A program made the translations under genes and the position numbers. A model generated the notes under the pieces. It was not told the DNA's origin. It made no database searches and saw only the letters and a list, made by a program, of their open reading frames with translations. From Tritrichomonas musculus (Eukaryota > Parabasalia > Tritrichomonadida > Tritrichomonadidae), in NCBI GenBank assembly GCA_039105265.1, contig JAPFFF010000007.1, positions 496,001-560,000 of the forward strand: DNA of 64,000 bases. Direction: 5' to 3'. Of the stretch, positions 19,680 through 30,074 are shown in pieces; the stretch's first letter is position 1, and each line of letters starts with the position of its first letter.

Positions 19680-22600
19680 ATGAAACCACAGGACGATTTT
19701 AATAAATGGTGTAGCAATTTTAAATTTGAACTTGAGAACGAAAAAAATTATTCATCATTTTATCCGGATTGTGAAGAATTAATAAATCAATATATTCAAA
19801 AAGGATCATTAAATCCTCCGATTGAAAAAAAATCAAATACATTTGTGGAAAAATCGATTCCTACATTTACAAAATTAGTTTTGAAATTTAAATCTTTGTC
19901 TAAGGAAATGATCGATGCAAATATCAACTACGTATCAAAAGTCATATCTTTAATGACATATCGTGTAATTAATGGCAAATTGCAAGAAGGTGAATGGATT
20001 ACAGATATTTTAAATCCTAAATTAGACTTATATAATCGACCCAAATTAGGTCAATTTCAACGATTATGTCAATTATATATTAGCAACGGTGACTATCAAA
20101 AACTTCTTGATAGAGCGTCCAGTGATAATCCAGATTTTCAACATTTATTACTAATTTATCATATTAGAAAGAATATAGAATCATACGTTGATATGCCAAT
20201 AACTCAATTATTACCAGTTTTATACAAATTTATAACGCATTTCAAGGACGATGTTTCATTACGAACTGTAGATACAGCTAAATTAAGCAAAATTGTAAAT
20301 AAAGTAATTTTAGCGAATTTAGAAGAAAATGATCCAAATGATTATACATATTTATTTAAATTTGCTGATTATTTGATTCGTACGGAAGTATTAGATAAAG
20401 AGCTTCTTGGTGTTGATATTTTGACAACCTATATTCAAAAAGTTGGTAAGTCAAATGAAACTTTTTCAAACTGGATGATGTCATCCGACTTGATCGATTA
20501 TTTAATAAAGAGTGATCTCCATGTTGAAGTAGTTAAACGAATTCAGCCAATTGTCAAATTTTGCTCCAAAAAACAAAAAATTTCACTTCAAATGATTGAA
20601 GCTTTATATGACAAAGCGGCTGTTACACATAAATCAGAGATTGAGCCCATGTATTACTTAATAGTGTCGGCTTTTAAAGGCTTTGATAACAAGACCATCA
20701 TTGATTTCGTACAGAAACACAATTCTGATAATTTATTCCTCTCAATTTTGATGGAAAAGGCCAAAAACATGGATCTACTTCGTTATTGTGTCATTACATT
20801 ACTTAAGAATGAGTCAAAAGGACATCTTCTTTCTAGATTGAACAAGAATATCAGAGCCATCATTATTGAGTATGTGAATCAAAACTTTAAATCGCAAAAT
20901 TTGACTTATTTGCAAGAAATTTTGCCTGATCTTATAAGTACATCTAAAAATGCAGTGAAAGAGTTTGACGAACATATCAATCTAATAGTTAGAGACTACG
21001 CTGGCAAGGAGGATACACAAGAGTTTGTTTTATTGATATTGAAAGCATATCTTGTTAAAACAAAAGGTAAAACGCATATGTCGATTGTCATTACTAAGCA
21101 ACTCTTCCGATGCCAAAATGACAAATTGTTCACCTTCATTAATGACTTGTTAGATGAAATTGGGACTGATCTATTTGATGATGATTCGTACAAATTCATT
21201 GACCAATACTTATATGAATATGATTATTCAAAAGTTGATTCTGAAAAGTTTGTCACTTTCTTGAATACATATTCATACAAGTCAATGGAATATCATAAGC
21301 AAAAAGAGTCTAAATCGAGCGATGATAGCGATTTTGATGAGAATTTTGATTTTCTTGCCTTTCCACAGTCATTTTTGCCTATTTTAATGAAAGCTTATTT
21401 TTCAATTAATGAATCATCAAAAAGTTTCACTTTAATTCAAACTTATTTACTTGATTTCTTCACCCAACTTAGCGATGATACAAATGAAATCGTGTCAGAC
21501 GTCATTGATAAAGCATTCATACCTTATCTCGATCCTTCAAATAAGGCCAATACAAAAAGTTCAAATAATGAAATGAAAAGGTCATTGACTTTACTTATTA
21601 AATTAATAAATAAGATAGAAGATGGGATTTATTTGGAAGATTTCGGATTGCAAAGACATAAAGATGAAATTTTGTATTATCCTGAAATTACTCTTGATTT
21701 TGGAGGAACTAAAAAAATCATTCATCAGGATTTAGAAGTTCCTTGTTCAGCTTTATTAAAGAGAATTAAAACGTTCACAAAAAGTAATAATTATCAAAAT
21801 AATTATTATTATCAGAATTATAAATTGAAAGTTTTATCAAGAGGGAAAGAAATAGAGAAGACCAAATTATTAAGTTTATTACATGACACGAACTTCACAG
21901 TTAAAAACAGCGGCAAATTTTTAAAGAAAAAAATGTTGTCAATTGAACTTTTTGAGAAGCATCAATTAGCTGACAAACTTTTTGAGTTATTTAAAAACCA
22001 ATCGATTGATAAAAGTGTTCTTGATCTTGCTTGGGAATTAATTCAACTTCTTCCATCATTAAAAGATGTGAATATTGATCTTCATTCATGTAAGAGTGAA
22101 TATCTTCTTCGATACTCGCTTGAATTGATCAGTTTAGACAAATCATTCAATAATTACTCGTTATTGGTTGATTTACTAGTATCGCGTAAGCTGAAGCAAT
22201 CTGATCTTTTCATTATGAATGTGATATTGAGGCTCTTCAACGATGATTTTGTTCCGTATTTCCCAAAAATGTGCAAAATCATTCTTGCCCAATTCAAAGA
22301 CCAGAAAGATGACAAGATGATTGTTGTGCCTGCCCAATTAATGAGGAGGATGTCCAAGAAATACGACGGCAGTGACAAGATCCTTCTTCAATATGTTGAT
22401 GATGTCGTCACGATGCTTTTTTCAGTCAAGAAAGAGACGATACAGCCGATCATTCGCACAATTGACAGCATTAAAAATTTGAAGCAAATTTTTGACAAGT
22501 CCATTGAAAAAGTGGGTACAATAAGTGACCTTGATAATAAGGATTACATTGTACGAGGTTTGTTTGAATTATACAACAGTCATCCGAAAGATGTAAACAG

Positions 22601-25600
22601 CAAGAAATTGTTAAATTCTGTCATGAACATAACCAACAGTATCTCATTGGACACTTTGATAACAATCATCAACATTTTCCTTGAAACGAGTCCCGACGAC
22701 AAAAGCAATTTGAAAAAGTTCATATTTGAGAACTTGTTGAGTCGAATTTATAAAGAAGATAATCCTAACGAATTCGATTCATATCTTAAATTAAAGAAAT
22801 ATTATAGTGACATTGATTCGCCTTTAGAAAAGTTGATTTTAAGTCCTGAAACCAAATTTAAAGCCTTTAATGTAAAGCCGCCAACAGTAACAGCTGATGA
22901 TGAGGATGCTGATAATAATGAATTTCGTGGAATTTATAATATGGGAGTTACATGCTTTATGAATTCCACACTTCAGCAACTTTTCTTCACTTTTCCATTC
23001 CGTTACTTGGTTTTAACAACGGAGAAAGACAAGCTACTTTATAACATTTTCTCTGAGTTGATTCTTCCAAATAAGGGAGCCTTGTCGATGAAGAAGTATG
23101 TCACAGACATTGATCAAATCATTTCTACTGATTCACAGCAAGATGCTTATGAATTCTATCAACTTTTGTTAGATAAGCAAAACGAAGAATGCCAGTCCAT
23201 ATTTAAAGGAACATTGATCAACCACATCGAAGGAATAAACAATGATTATTCCTCTATCAATAAAGAAGATTTCACTGGAATTGACTTGACTGTTGAAGAG
23301 AAAAATAATTTGTTCGAGTCATTTGAAACTTATTGTGATAACGAATACTTCTCTCTCGGCGATAATAAAGATGTTCGTAAGTACATCCGAATTGGAAAGG
23401 CTCCGCAAGCGTTAGTCATTCAACTGAAGAGATTTAAATATGATTTCGAAACTTTTCGTAGAAATAAAATTAATTCTCGATTCGAGTTCCCTCAATCATT
23501 CGATATGGCGCCTTACATGGATGATCCAAATGTTGGCCATAAAATATACGAGCTATTTGGTGTTGTGATTCATTCTGGCTGTGCAAATAGCGGTCATTAC
23601 TTCTCTCTGATTAAATTGAATGATAAATGGTATGAATTTAATGATAACGATGTCCATGAATTCCCTGAAGAAAAGTTCGAAAAAGTTACTTTCGGTAGCG
23701 AACAATCTCAGAAAAGTGGTTACTTGCTCTTTTATCATGAAAAAGATGCCGTCTTCAATGATAATAACGTTAGTATTCGTTATGATCAAATTCCTGATCC
23801 TTCTTTGTCAACTGCAATATTGAACAACTTGAATAAAGATAGCCCGCATTATTGCCTGTTCACTGATTCATTCCTTCAATTCGCCATTAATGCTTCTTTG
23901 CAGTTCCAAATGTATTACTTCTTCAAAGTCTTTCTTCATTCGGCAATGAATTTAGATTTGTGTGACAAATTCATATCAAAAGTCACTTCTAATCTGAAAA
24001 ATACCAAAAATTCAAAGAAAGACGATTCTTTAAAGGCATTCTCAAAATTGGCTGTAGATGAAGTTGACTCTTTCATTGGAATGCTAATCAAGTGCAAATC
24101 CGAAGATATTAAAAATTCATCAATATTATTAATTGAAAGTATTGCTGAAAATAAGTATTCCTTCGATTTTTATAACGTACTAATACAAAATTTGGATCCT
24201 TTCATTGTCGAGTGGGACAAACTTCCTTCTGTTTCTCAAATTCTTTTGAAAGTTGTTCCAATCCATGCCAAAAAAGCAAAAGCTAGCAATTGGGATAAGA
24301 AAATAACTGATTTCATCCAAAAGTTCTATAAAGAAGCTAGTGATAAAGCTAAGAAATCTATCAATTTCACTAATTTCTTCGAAATTTTACGAATTTTGAA
24401 GGCTGATGATTTGTCGGTTCTTGAAAGCAACTTCAAAAACATCATTTTAAGTCCTTCAAACTCGACAATTTTGACCCTTCTTAATACAAAGCAAAAGAGC
24501 ACAATTATGTCGTTATTTAGCAACTCTGATAGTTACGTCCAATTCGTAGTACAGTCAACTTTTCCATCTGAAAAAGACGAGGAAAGTGATGATGAAGAAG
24601 AGCCAAATAAGGTCTCAAAAAGTTCGAGCACTAATACTAACAATATTGATTTCTTTGTTGACTCACTCTTTGAAAATCCAAATAAGAAGATGAAGAAATC
24701 AGATATTACTAAGTCATTATGTAAAGAACTTAAAACTAGTAATTCGAGCTCTTTCAAAGATATGTTGATTGATAATTATGGAAAACTTATTCTTCCTTTG
24801 TTCTTTGATTCAAATAGTGATGTTCGTACGAATGCTGAAAACATTACATATCAACTCTTTGACGAAATTGGTCCTCTTGATTTCACCGAAGATGAGTCAA
24901 GTGATTCTTCTACTGACAATTATTATTACAATCTAACAAAGCAGCAAACAACTCCACCAAAAACATCTAAATCATTCCAAGATTTCGGTAAAAAATTACC
25001 AGATCTTGTTAACAAATCTATTTCTTTAATTAATGATAATTATTCGAACCAAGGACCAATGATTATTAATTTCTTAAACATTCTTCTTTGGTCTGCAAAT
25101 CAAATTGATGTCTTTGATATGATTCTTTCGATATATCAAATTGTCAAGAAGAAGAATGATAAAGAAACTGTTCCTGATATTAATTTCATTGATGTAACTT
25201 CTACTTTAAGAAAATGTTTAGTTTTTATTGATAATGGTGTTTTCCATTCTAAGCATGAAAAACATTTGATACCTGTCATTTATCAATTGTTTAAATATGG
25301 AGGCAATGATCAAACATCAGAAATATTATTTAAGTTATTGACTTATTTATCAATGGATTCTTTGATTAATGTCTACAAATCGAAAGAATTTTTAAGCTTT
25401 TTCAAAAAAGAGACGAAATTAAAGAAAAGTGAAGAATCATTCAATAAATCATACAATTTGAATAGAATGTTCGAAAATGTCATTTCTGAATCTGATGATA
25501 TTGCTAATATGTTCATTAAATACGTAATTGTTGAATCTAATCTTGAAGATGATCATATGACAATTACTCTCATTATTGATAATAAGATTAAATTGGTTCC

Positions 25601-26330
25601 AAACAATTTGTATTTGGCATCAATTAATTATGTTATTGATTGTGCAATTGATAACGCTGATTTCGACCTGTTTAGGAAAACAATCGATGTTATTAATACA
25701 ACTTTCCAAGAAAAAATTGAATCTGATTTTGACTTCTCAGGAATTGATGATAAAAGGCTTCTTGACTCATTTGTCTTCTTAAGAGGAAGTAATGCTAAAT
25801 CAAAACGGTTTTATGGTGAATTTATTTCAAATGTTTGTTCTAAAAATGAAAACTTAGCAAAAATTGTCTTGCAGAAATTATTTGAGGTTATAAGCCAAAT
25901 GACAAATACTGATAAAAAGGAATATAGATATTATATATTGACATGTTTGAATGTTATTGGTAAAACAAATAAATTTGAATACTATGACCCGTTCGTTAAA
26001 GATATTATTCCATTGGTACCAATCTCATTTTGGACTAATACAGATAGAAATATTTTTATGATTTTTACAAATGATAATTATGATGATTTACCAGATTCGA
26101 AATCAACTGTCGCAAAAATTATATTATCAGAAATGTCACTTAGAAAAGCAAATAATTCAACTCTTACATTTATAACTAATTATATTAAAAATACTCCAAT
26201 AGAAAAATTGAATCCAATTATTCAAGAACTTTCACAAGATGAACAAAATCCCTATCTGCAAGCAAATTGGGGTTACATAGTTAATATTAGACCTGAATTA
26301 GATGGTGATGATGATGAAAGTTCTGATTGA
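19680..26330 (+). CDS. Giant ubiquitin-specific protease (USP, peptidase C19)
   Basis: A 2216-residue deubiquitinase with the catalytic domain in the middle, as in the USP9X/USP24/USP34 group. The Cys box NMGVTCFMNSTLQQL contains the nucleophile Cys1092. The His box has the catalytic His1306 in SGHYFSL, followed by WYEFNDNDV, which supplies the acidic third residue. The USP domain spans roughly 1080-1340. The ~1080 residues before it and ~870 after it are helical and solenoid-like with no recognised motif, and the solenoid arms of this group bind substrates. Acidic Ser/Asp/Glu patches occur near residues 545-555, around 1625, near 1740 and at the C-terminus (DGDDDESSD). It would remove ubiquitin from proteins in cytosol or nucleus. 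The ATG at 19680 is the first in frame. Base composition is uneven, GC-richer at about 22.2-23.7 kb. Confidence 0.93.
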   Translation: MKPQDDFNKWCSNFKFELENEKNYSSFYPDCEELINQYIQKGSLNPPIEKKSNTFVEKSIPTFTKLVLKFKSLSKEMIDANINYVSKVISLMTYRVINGKLQEGEWITDILNPKLDLYNRPKLGQFQRLCQLYISNGDYQKLLDRASSDNPDFQHLLLIYHIRKNIESYVDMPITQLLPVLYKFITHFKDDVSLRTVDTAKLSKIVNKVILANLEENDPNDYTYLFKFADYLIRTEVLDKELLGVDILTTYIQKVGKSNETFSNWMMSSDLIDYLIKSDLHVEVVKRIQPIVKFCSKKQKISLQMIEALYDKAAVTHKSEIEPMYYLIVSAFKGFDNKTIIDFVQKHNSDNLFLSILMEKAKNMDLLRYCVITLLKNESKGHLLSRLNKNIRAIIIEYVNQNFKSQNLTYLQEILPDLISTSKNAVKEFDEHINLIVRDYAGKEDTQEFVLLILKAYLVKTKGKTHMSIVITKQLFRCQNDKLFTFINDLLDEIGTDLFDDDSYKFIDQYLYEYDYSKVDSEKFVTFLNTYSYKSMEYHKQKESKSSDDSDFDENFDFLAFPQSFLPILMKAYFSINESSKSFTLIQTYLLDFFTQLSDDTNEIVSDVIDKAFIPYLDPSNKANTKSSNNEMKRSLTLLIKLINKIEDGIYLEDFGLQRHKDEILYYPEITLDFGGTKKIIHQDLEVPCSALLKRIKTFTKSNNYQNNYYYQNYKLKVLSRGKEIEKTKLLSLLHDTNFTVKNSGKFLKKKMLSIELFEKHQLADKLFELFKNQSIDKSVLDLAWELIQLLPSLKDVNIDLHSCKSEYLLRYSLELISLDKSFNNYSLLVDLLVSRKLKQSDLFIMNVILRLFNDDFVPYFPKMCKIILAQFKDQKDDKMIVVPAQLMRRMSKKYDGSDKILLQYVDDVVTMLFSVKKETIQPIIRTIDSIKNLKQIFDKSIEKVGTISDLDNKDYIVRGLFELYNSHPKDVNSKKLLNSVMNITNSISLDTLITIINIFLETSPDDKSNLKKFIFENLLSRIYKEDNPNEFDSYLKLKKYYSDIDSPLEKLILSPETKFKAFNVKPPTVTADDEDADNNEFRGIYNMGVTCFMNSTLQQLFFTFPFRYLVLTTEKDKLLYNIFSELILPNKGALSMKKYVTDIDQIISTDSQQDAYEFYQLLLDKQNEECQSIFKGTLINHIEGINNDYSSINKEDFTGIDLTVEEKNNLFESFETYCDNEYFSLGDNKDVRKYIRIGKAPQALVIQLKRFKYDFETFRRNKINSRFEFPQSFDMAPYMDDPNVGHKIYELFGVVIHSGCANSGHYFSLIKLNDKWYEFNDNDVHEFPEEKFEKVTFGSEQSQKSGYLLFYHEKDAVFNDNNVSIRYDQIPDPSLSTAILNNLNKDSPHYCLFTDSFLQFAINASLQFQMYYFFKVFLHSAMNLDLCDKFISKVTSNLKNTKNSKKDDSLKAFSKLAVDEVDSFIGMLIKCKSEDIKNSSILLIESIAENKYSFDFYNVLIQNLDPFIVEWDKLPSVSQILLKVVPIHAKKAKASNWDKKITDFIQKFYKEASDKAKKSINFTNFFEILRILKADDLSVLESNFKNIILSPSNSTILTLLNTKQKSTIMSLFSNSDSYVQFVVQSTFPSEKDEESDDEEEPNKVSKSSSTNTNNIDFFVDSLFENPNKKMKKSDITKSLCKELKTSNSSSFKDMLIDNYGKLILPLFFDSNSDVRTNAENITYQLFDEIGPLDFTEDESSDSSTDNYYYNLTKQQTTPPKTSKSFQDFGKKLPDLVNKSISLINDNYSNQGPMIINFLNILLWSANQIDVFDMILSIYQIVKKKNDKETVPDINFIDVTSTLRKCLVFIDNGVFHSKHEKHLIPVIYQLFKYGGNDQTSEILFKLLTYLSMDSLINVYKSKEFLSFFKKETKLKKSEESFNKSYNLNRMFENVISESDDIANMFIKYVIVESNLEDDHMTITLIIDNKIKLVPNNLYLASINYVIDCAIDNADFDLFRKTIDVINTTFQEKIESDFDFSGIDDKRLLDSFVFLRGSNAKSKRFYGEFISNVCSKNENLAKIVLQKLFEVISQMTNTDKKEYRYYILTCLNVIGKTNKFEYYDPFVKDIIPLVPISFWTNTDRNIFMIFTNDNYDDLPDSKSTVAKIILSEMSLRKANNSTLTFITNYIKNTPIEKLNPIIQELSQDEQNPYLQANWGYIVNIRPELDGDDDESSD

Positions 26331-26472
26331 AATAATATAATTATATTATTTACGAAAAAAAACTTATTAATATTTAAATAATAATAAAAATAAAACTATA
26401 AATATTTGTGTTTAATATATATATATATAAAATGAATGGATGAGTAAATAATTGTAATTAATTAAAACCAAT

Positions 26473-26964
26473 TCACTCTTCATCGCTGTTATCATCTTCA
26501 TCACCTGATGAATTATCATCTTCATCACCTGATGAATTATCATCTTCATCACCTGAAGATTCTGTGACCTTCTTTTTTTCTTCTTCAGATGATTCATCGT
26601 CTTCATCATCAGATGATTTAGTTTGAGCCTTTGGCTTTTTTTCTTCTTCAGAATCCGATTGATCATTTTCGTCTTCTGATGATTCTTCAATTACTTTTTG
26701 CTGAGAAACTTTTTCTTGGGTTTTGGTTTGTGGTATTTCTTCTTCTTTAACTTTTTCTCCAGCTTGATCATCTTCTTCAATTATTTTTAGTTCTCTAGTA
26801 ACGATCGGTCCTTGAGGTTGCTCTTCTTTTTGAACTGTTGGTTTGGAATCATCTGCTTTTTTACCGGTATTTTGTTGATTATTTGTAACTGTAGGAGGTC
26901 TTGGGCCCATTGTTGGTAATGAATTGGGATCATCGCCAGCATCCTGAGACATATCGCATCCCAT
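26473..26964 (-). CDS. Small acidic protein, probably N-myristoylated and palmitoylated
   Basis: A 163-residue, low-complexity protein of unknown function. It begins MGCDMS: Gly2 and Ser6 fit the N-myristoylation consensus and Cys3 is a likely palmitoylation site, so it should be tethered to the inner face of a membrane. The rest is disordered and extremely acidic in its last ~65 residues, with SSDDEDDESSEEE and three copies of SSGDEDDN at the end. These are strong casein-kinase-2-like sites. A TCATT initiator motif lies 7 nt upstream of the ATG, which supports this start. I know no family; calcium buffering or a membrane scaffold are guesses. Confidence 0.65.
   Translation of the reverse strand: MGCDMSQDAGDDPNSLPTMGPRPPTVTNNQQNTGKKADDSKPTVQKEEQPQGPIVTRELKIIEEDDQAGEKVKEEEIPQTKTQEKVSQQKVIEESSEDENDQSDSEEEKKPKAQTKSSDDEDDESSEEEKKKVTESSGDEDDNSSGDEDDNSSGDEDDNSDEE
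26491..26562 (-). repeat. Three 24-bp tandem repeats encoding SSGDEDDN
   Basis: Three in-frame 24-bp copies, two identical and the third diverging at its last bases, at the 3' end of the acidic-protein gene. Their near identity suggests recent duplication and possible length variation between strains. Confidence 0.85.
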
Positions 26965-26968
26965 TTTA

Positions 26969-26973
26969 AATGA
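26969..26973 (-). promoter_or_regulatory. Initiator-like motif TCATT
   Basis: Matches the trichomonad core promoter initiator TCA+1YW. The A would be 7 nt upstream of the ATG of the acidic-protein gene. Short match in AT-rich DNA, so only suggestive. Confidence 0.35.
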
Positions 26974-27243
26974 TTAAAATTTAAATGATAAGAAAAAAAA
27001 GCATTCAAAAATATTGTATTCTATTAAATCAATTTGAGTACTGTATTGGTCAAGCATTTCTCAAATTTGTGTTTTTATTATTAAAAAGTTGTATTGATAT
27101 TCGAATAATTCAATCATTATTTTTTAATACTCAATTTCTTTTATGCTTTTATTTCCAAAAAAGAGTTTATTTAAAGCAAAGAGATTATCTATTCAATTAT
27201 AAGTTTTTATATTCATTGGAATAAAAAAAAATATTGTATTTAA

Positions 27244-29838
27244 TTAAAGATTTTTATCTATAAGAAATTGATAACAATATGTTTTGAATTTATTAATTTC
27301 TGGAGTAAATGGTTCAGTAATCAACCAATTCAATAATTGTGAAAATGAGCATGACATGAGTTCGCTATTAAAAATAATATCACTTTTATCAAAATAAGAT
27401 GATTTATAAAGATCATCTAATTTATTATCAAAAATTATTTTGAAGACTTTTTCATAGAACTTTTTTGTATTTAATTGATTCAATACTGCTAAGTACATTT
27501 TTTCATTTTGATTTTTTTCTATAACTTGACAATCTCTATAAATTCCCATCATTATAAGTATTATGCGTGAATCAGCAATATTTAATATATTATTGGAATT
27601 GTATGCAGTATAGATTGCAGTCATAATAGTTGAAAAATCAAATTCAAATGACTCCATTAGCAATTTAAAATCATTTGAATTATTAATACTTAAATGTGCC
27701 AAAATGGCAATTGTTGTAAATAAAAGAGGATTATCATTTTCAATTTTTGAAAGAAGTTCGGATCGTATAATCAATTGCCTTAAAATATCAAAACGATAAA
27801 CAGAATTATTATTTTGAACTAGATAAATAGTAAGTTGAGCAATTTTATCAAAGCATTTTGAAGGTATTTCATTAAGTGATAAAATTTTGAAAATCCATTC
27901 TTCAATTGTAATAATTATTGATTTTTTGGCAAAAAAAGTCGAAATCAGAATAATTGAAGTTATTAATGATGTATTTTCTTGAATAAATTCTAAATCGAAT
28001 GATGACAATTGATTAATAAAAAGTTGATAGAAATTTTTGATTTGTTCTTCGTTAAAAGAATCTACAGCAGATTTGCAATCTAAAATGGCATATTCCAGAC
28101 GAATCCCAAGATTTGCATAATTGGGCTTTGTGCATAGTTTATTTATAAAATCGAGGAAGAATGAAAGAAACTTGGACTGGAAAGGAATATAACGTAAGAA
28201 ATGAGCAATTAAATTACACATTGAAACAGTAGATTGATAAGCATCTTGAAATAAAACAAGATTACTTGTTAAGCATTCGATTATTTGTTCCATTTTATCC
28301 GAAAAGCCAGGAACAATAGAAGGTTTGTTTTCAAAATCGGCCAATAAAATTAATAAATTCATGATTCCCGTTGATTTTTCGCTATAAAAAGAACCAAGAG
28401 TATTCAAACATTGAACAAAACATTCAGAGTATAGAATTGGATTTATGTCATCTGAATTATAATAAATAAGAATTGATGCAACGATAAGTTTGTACATTTC
28501 ATGTTCTTGATTAAGAAAGTATTCTATTTTTTGGGAAATATCTTTTAATAGAATCCCCTTTTTGGCGCAATATAAGATAAAATAAATGATCCCTATATTA
28601 TTACTCGAATTTGCGAAAATTTCGCCATTAATTTGTATTATAGATTCAATATTCATGAAAAACAAAATGATACTTAAATTAATTAAAGGAGTTTGATAAT
28701 TAGGAAATTCCGTTGTTCCAATAATTGATATACATGTTTCCTTTGCTAAAGATAAAATATTTGATTGATCAATTTGTAAGCCTCCTAATCTAATTATTTC
28801 TAAAAATATAAATTGTTGAAGTTCATATGATTCTTTATAAATAAAGTTTGAATTTTCTTCTAATTGGTCTTCTGAATCATTATCATCATTAATACGCTTA
28901 TCCTTAGGTAATAAATACATTTCATTATCAGAAAAAAAGTCTTCTACAGAGGATTCCCATGTTTCAATTTGATTATTATGATTAACTGTGAATAACGTTA
29001 ATATTAAAATGAGTTTTTTAATTGGAAGATTTGATAAGTCGTTTTGATAAAATTCAAAAGAATGAAAGATCATTTGGCTCAAATAGTAATCAAAAGAACT
29101 TTGAATGACATCATTTGGAGGACCTTTTTGTATTATATATTCAGAAAGTTCATAAATCTTTTGATAAAACTTATTTGGATTAATCTTTTCCAAAAGCAAT
29201 CTTACTCTTAAAATTTCAAAAAAAAATTTAAAATTATGATCATCAATTTGATATAGCATGAAGCAGTTAAACAAAAAATTCATGATCTGCTCAAGTAATT
29301 CATTGCTTTTAATTGAATTTGACAGTGAAATTAAGCATTTTATTGAATCTAAATGATTATTAAAATCAACTGATTCTGACTGAATATAATTTTGAAGAAT
29401 TGATAGAATTTTTTGTAGAATTATTAATAAGTTTTCGTCAAAATCAAATACTTCGAGGTATGTACTCAATAATAGTAGAAAGTTTGAAGGATTTTTATCT
29501 GATAAATTTATTAAAAATTCAAAAAAAGTTGTGGAATTGTCAAAATTCTTAACAATCAAAGAAGATGTAATATGTTTTAATTCAGGAACGTCCAAAAAAT
29601 ACAAAATTGAAGAAATATCATTTTGATCAAGAAAATGAATTTCATACTGCTTCATGAAGCAAATAACGAGTTGTTTTTGAGAAAGTGATATATCATTCCT
29701 ATCAGTTAATATATTGACAAGTGATTTATTGAAATCCATATTATCTCGTATGTTGTTTTGTTCGATCCATTCAGAGCAAATGCTGGATTCGTTTTTTTGA
29801 AAATTTTCAATTTGAACTAAAATTTCACTTGAATCCAT
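27244..29838 (-). CDS. Alpha-solenoid protein, possibly karyopherin-like
   Basis: An 864-residue, all-helical protein from the first ATG (29838); the frame is open for another 11 codons to a TTG, but no ATG lies there. It consists of repeated amphipathic helix pairs rich in Leu, Ile and Phe, consistent with HEAT/ARM repeats. Around residues 295-350, WESSVEDFF is followed by an acidic disordered stretch and then YELQQFIFLEII. This recalls the acidic loop of importin-beta-like receptors such as importins 7 and 9. That resemblance is weak and is inference only. No catalytic motif or membrane segment is present. It shares its strand with the acidic-protein gene, and its start is divergent from the PP2A B''-like gene. 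Confidence 0.6.
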   Translation of the reverse strand: MDSSEILVQIENFQKNESSICSEWIEQNNIRDNMDFNKSLVNILTDRNDISLSQKQLVICFMKQYEIHFLDQNDISSILYFLDVPELKHITSSLIVKNFDNSTTFFEFLINLSDKNPSNFLLLLSTYLEVFDFDENLLIILQKILSILQNYIQSESVDFNNHLDSIKCLISLSNSIKSNELLEQIMNFLFNCFMLYQIDDHNFKFFFEILRVRLLLEKINPNKFYQKIYELSEYIIQKGPPNDVIQSSFDYYLSQMIFHSFEFYQNDLSNLPIKKLILILTLFTVNHNNQIETWESSVEDFFSDNEMYLLPKDKRINDDNDSEDQLEENSNFIYKESYELQQFIFLEIIRLGGLQIDQSNILSLAKETCISIIGTTEFPNYQTPLINLSIILFFMNIESIIQINGEIFANSSNNIGIIYFILYCAKKGILLKDISQKIEYFLNQEHEMYKLIVASILIYYNSDDINPILYSECFVQCLNTLGSFYSEKSTGIMNLLILLADFENKPSIVPGFSDKMEQIIECLTSNLVLFQDAYQSTVSMCNLIAHFLRYIPFQSKFLSFFLDFINKLCTKPNYANLGIRLEYAILDCKSAVDSFNEEQIKNFYQLFINQLSSFDLEFIQENTSLITSIILISTFFAKKSIIITIEEWIFKILSLNEIPSKCFDKIAQLTIYLVQNNNSVYRFDILRQLIIRSELLSKIENDNPLLFTTIAILAHLSINNSNDFKLLMESFEFDFSTIMTAIYTAYNSNNILNIADSRIILIMMGIYRDCQVIEKNQNEKMYLAVLNQLNTKKFYEKVFKIIFDNKLDDLYKSSYFDKSDIIFNSELMSCSFSQLLNWLITEPFTPEINKFKTYCYQFLIDKNL

Positions 29839-30074
29839 GCAAATGCTTGAGTTTTTACGCTTTTGATTCAAAATGTTAAATAATAAAATTAAATATGGTG
29901 TTAATCATTTTATTTGTTTTAAAATGAAACATTTTTTTTCAAATCTTATTTGTTATTATCGTAAAAAATAAGAAAATTATTATTTTCAATTGATTATGAA
30001 AATAACACAAAAAAATTGAATTAACATTCAAAAATATCATTGAATTAAAATTTTAAACGAGCATTATCTTGAGA

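Noticed and set aside
26412-26690. 92-codon minus-strand ORF overlapping the acidic-protein gene
   Set aside because: It is another frame of the 24-bp repeats, with Lys/Met/Ile-only translation. The acidic frame has the MGC start and a plausible initiator.
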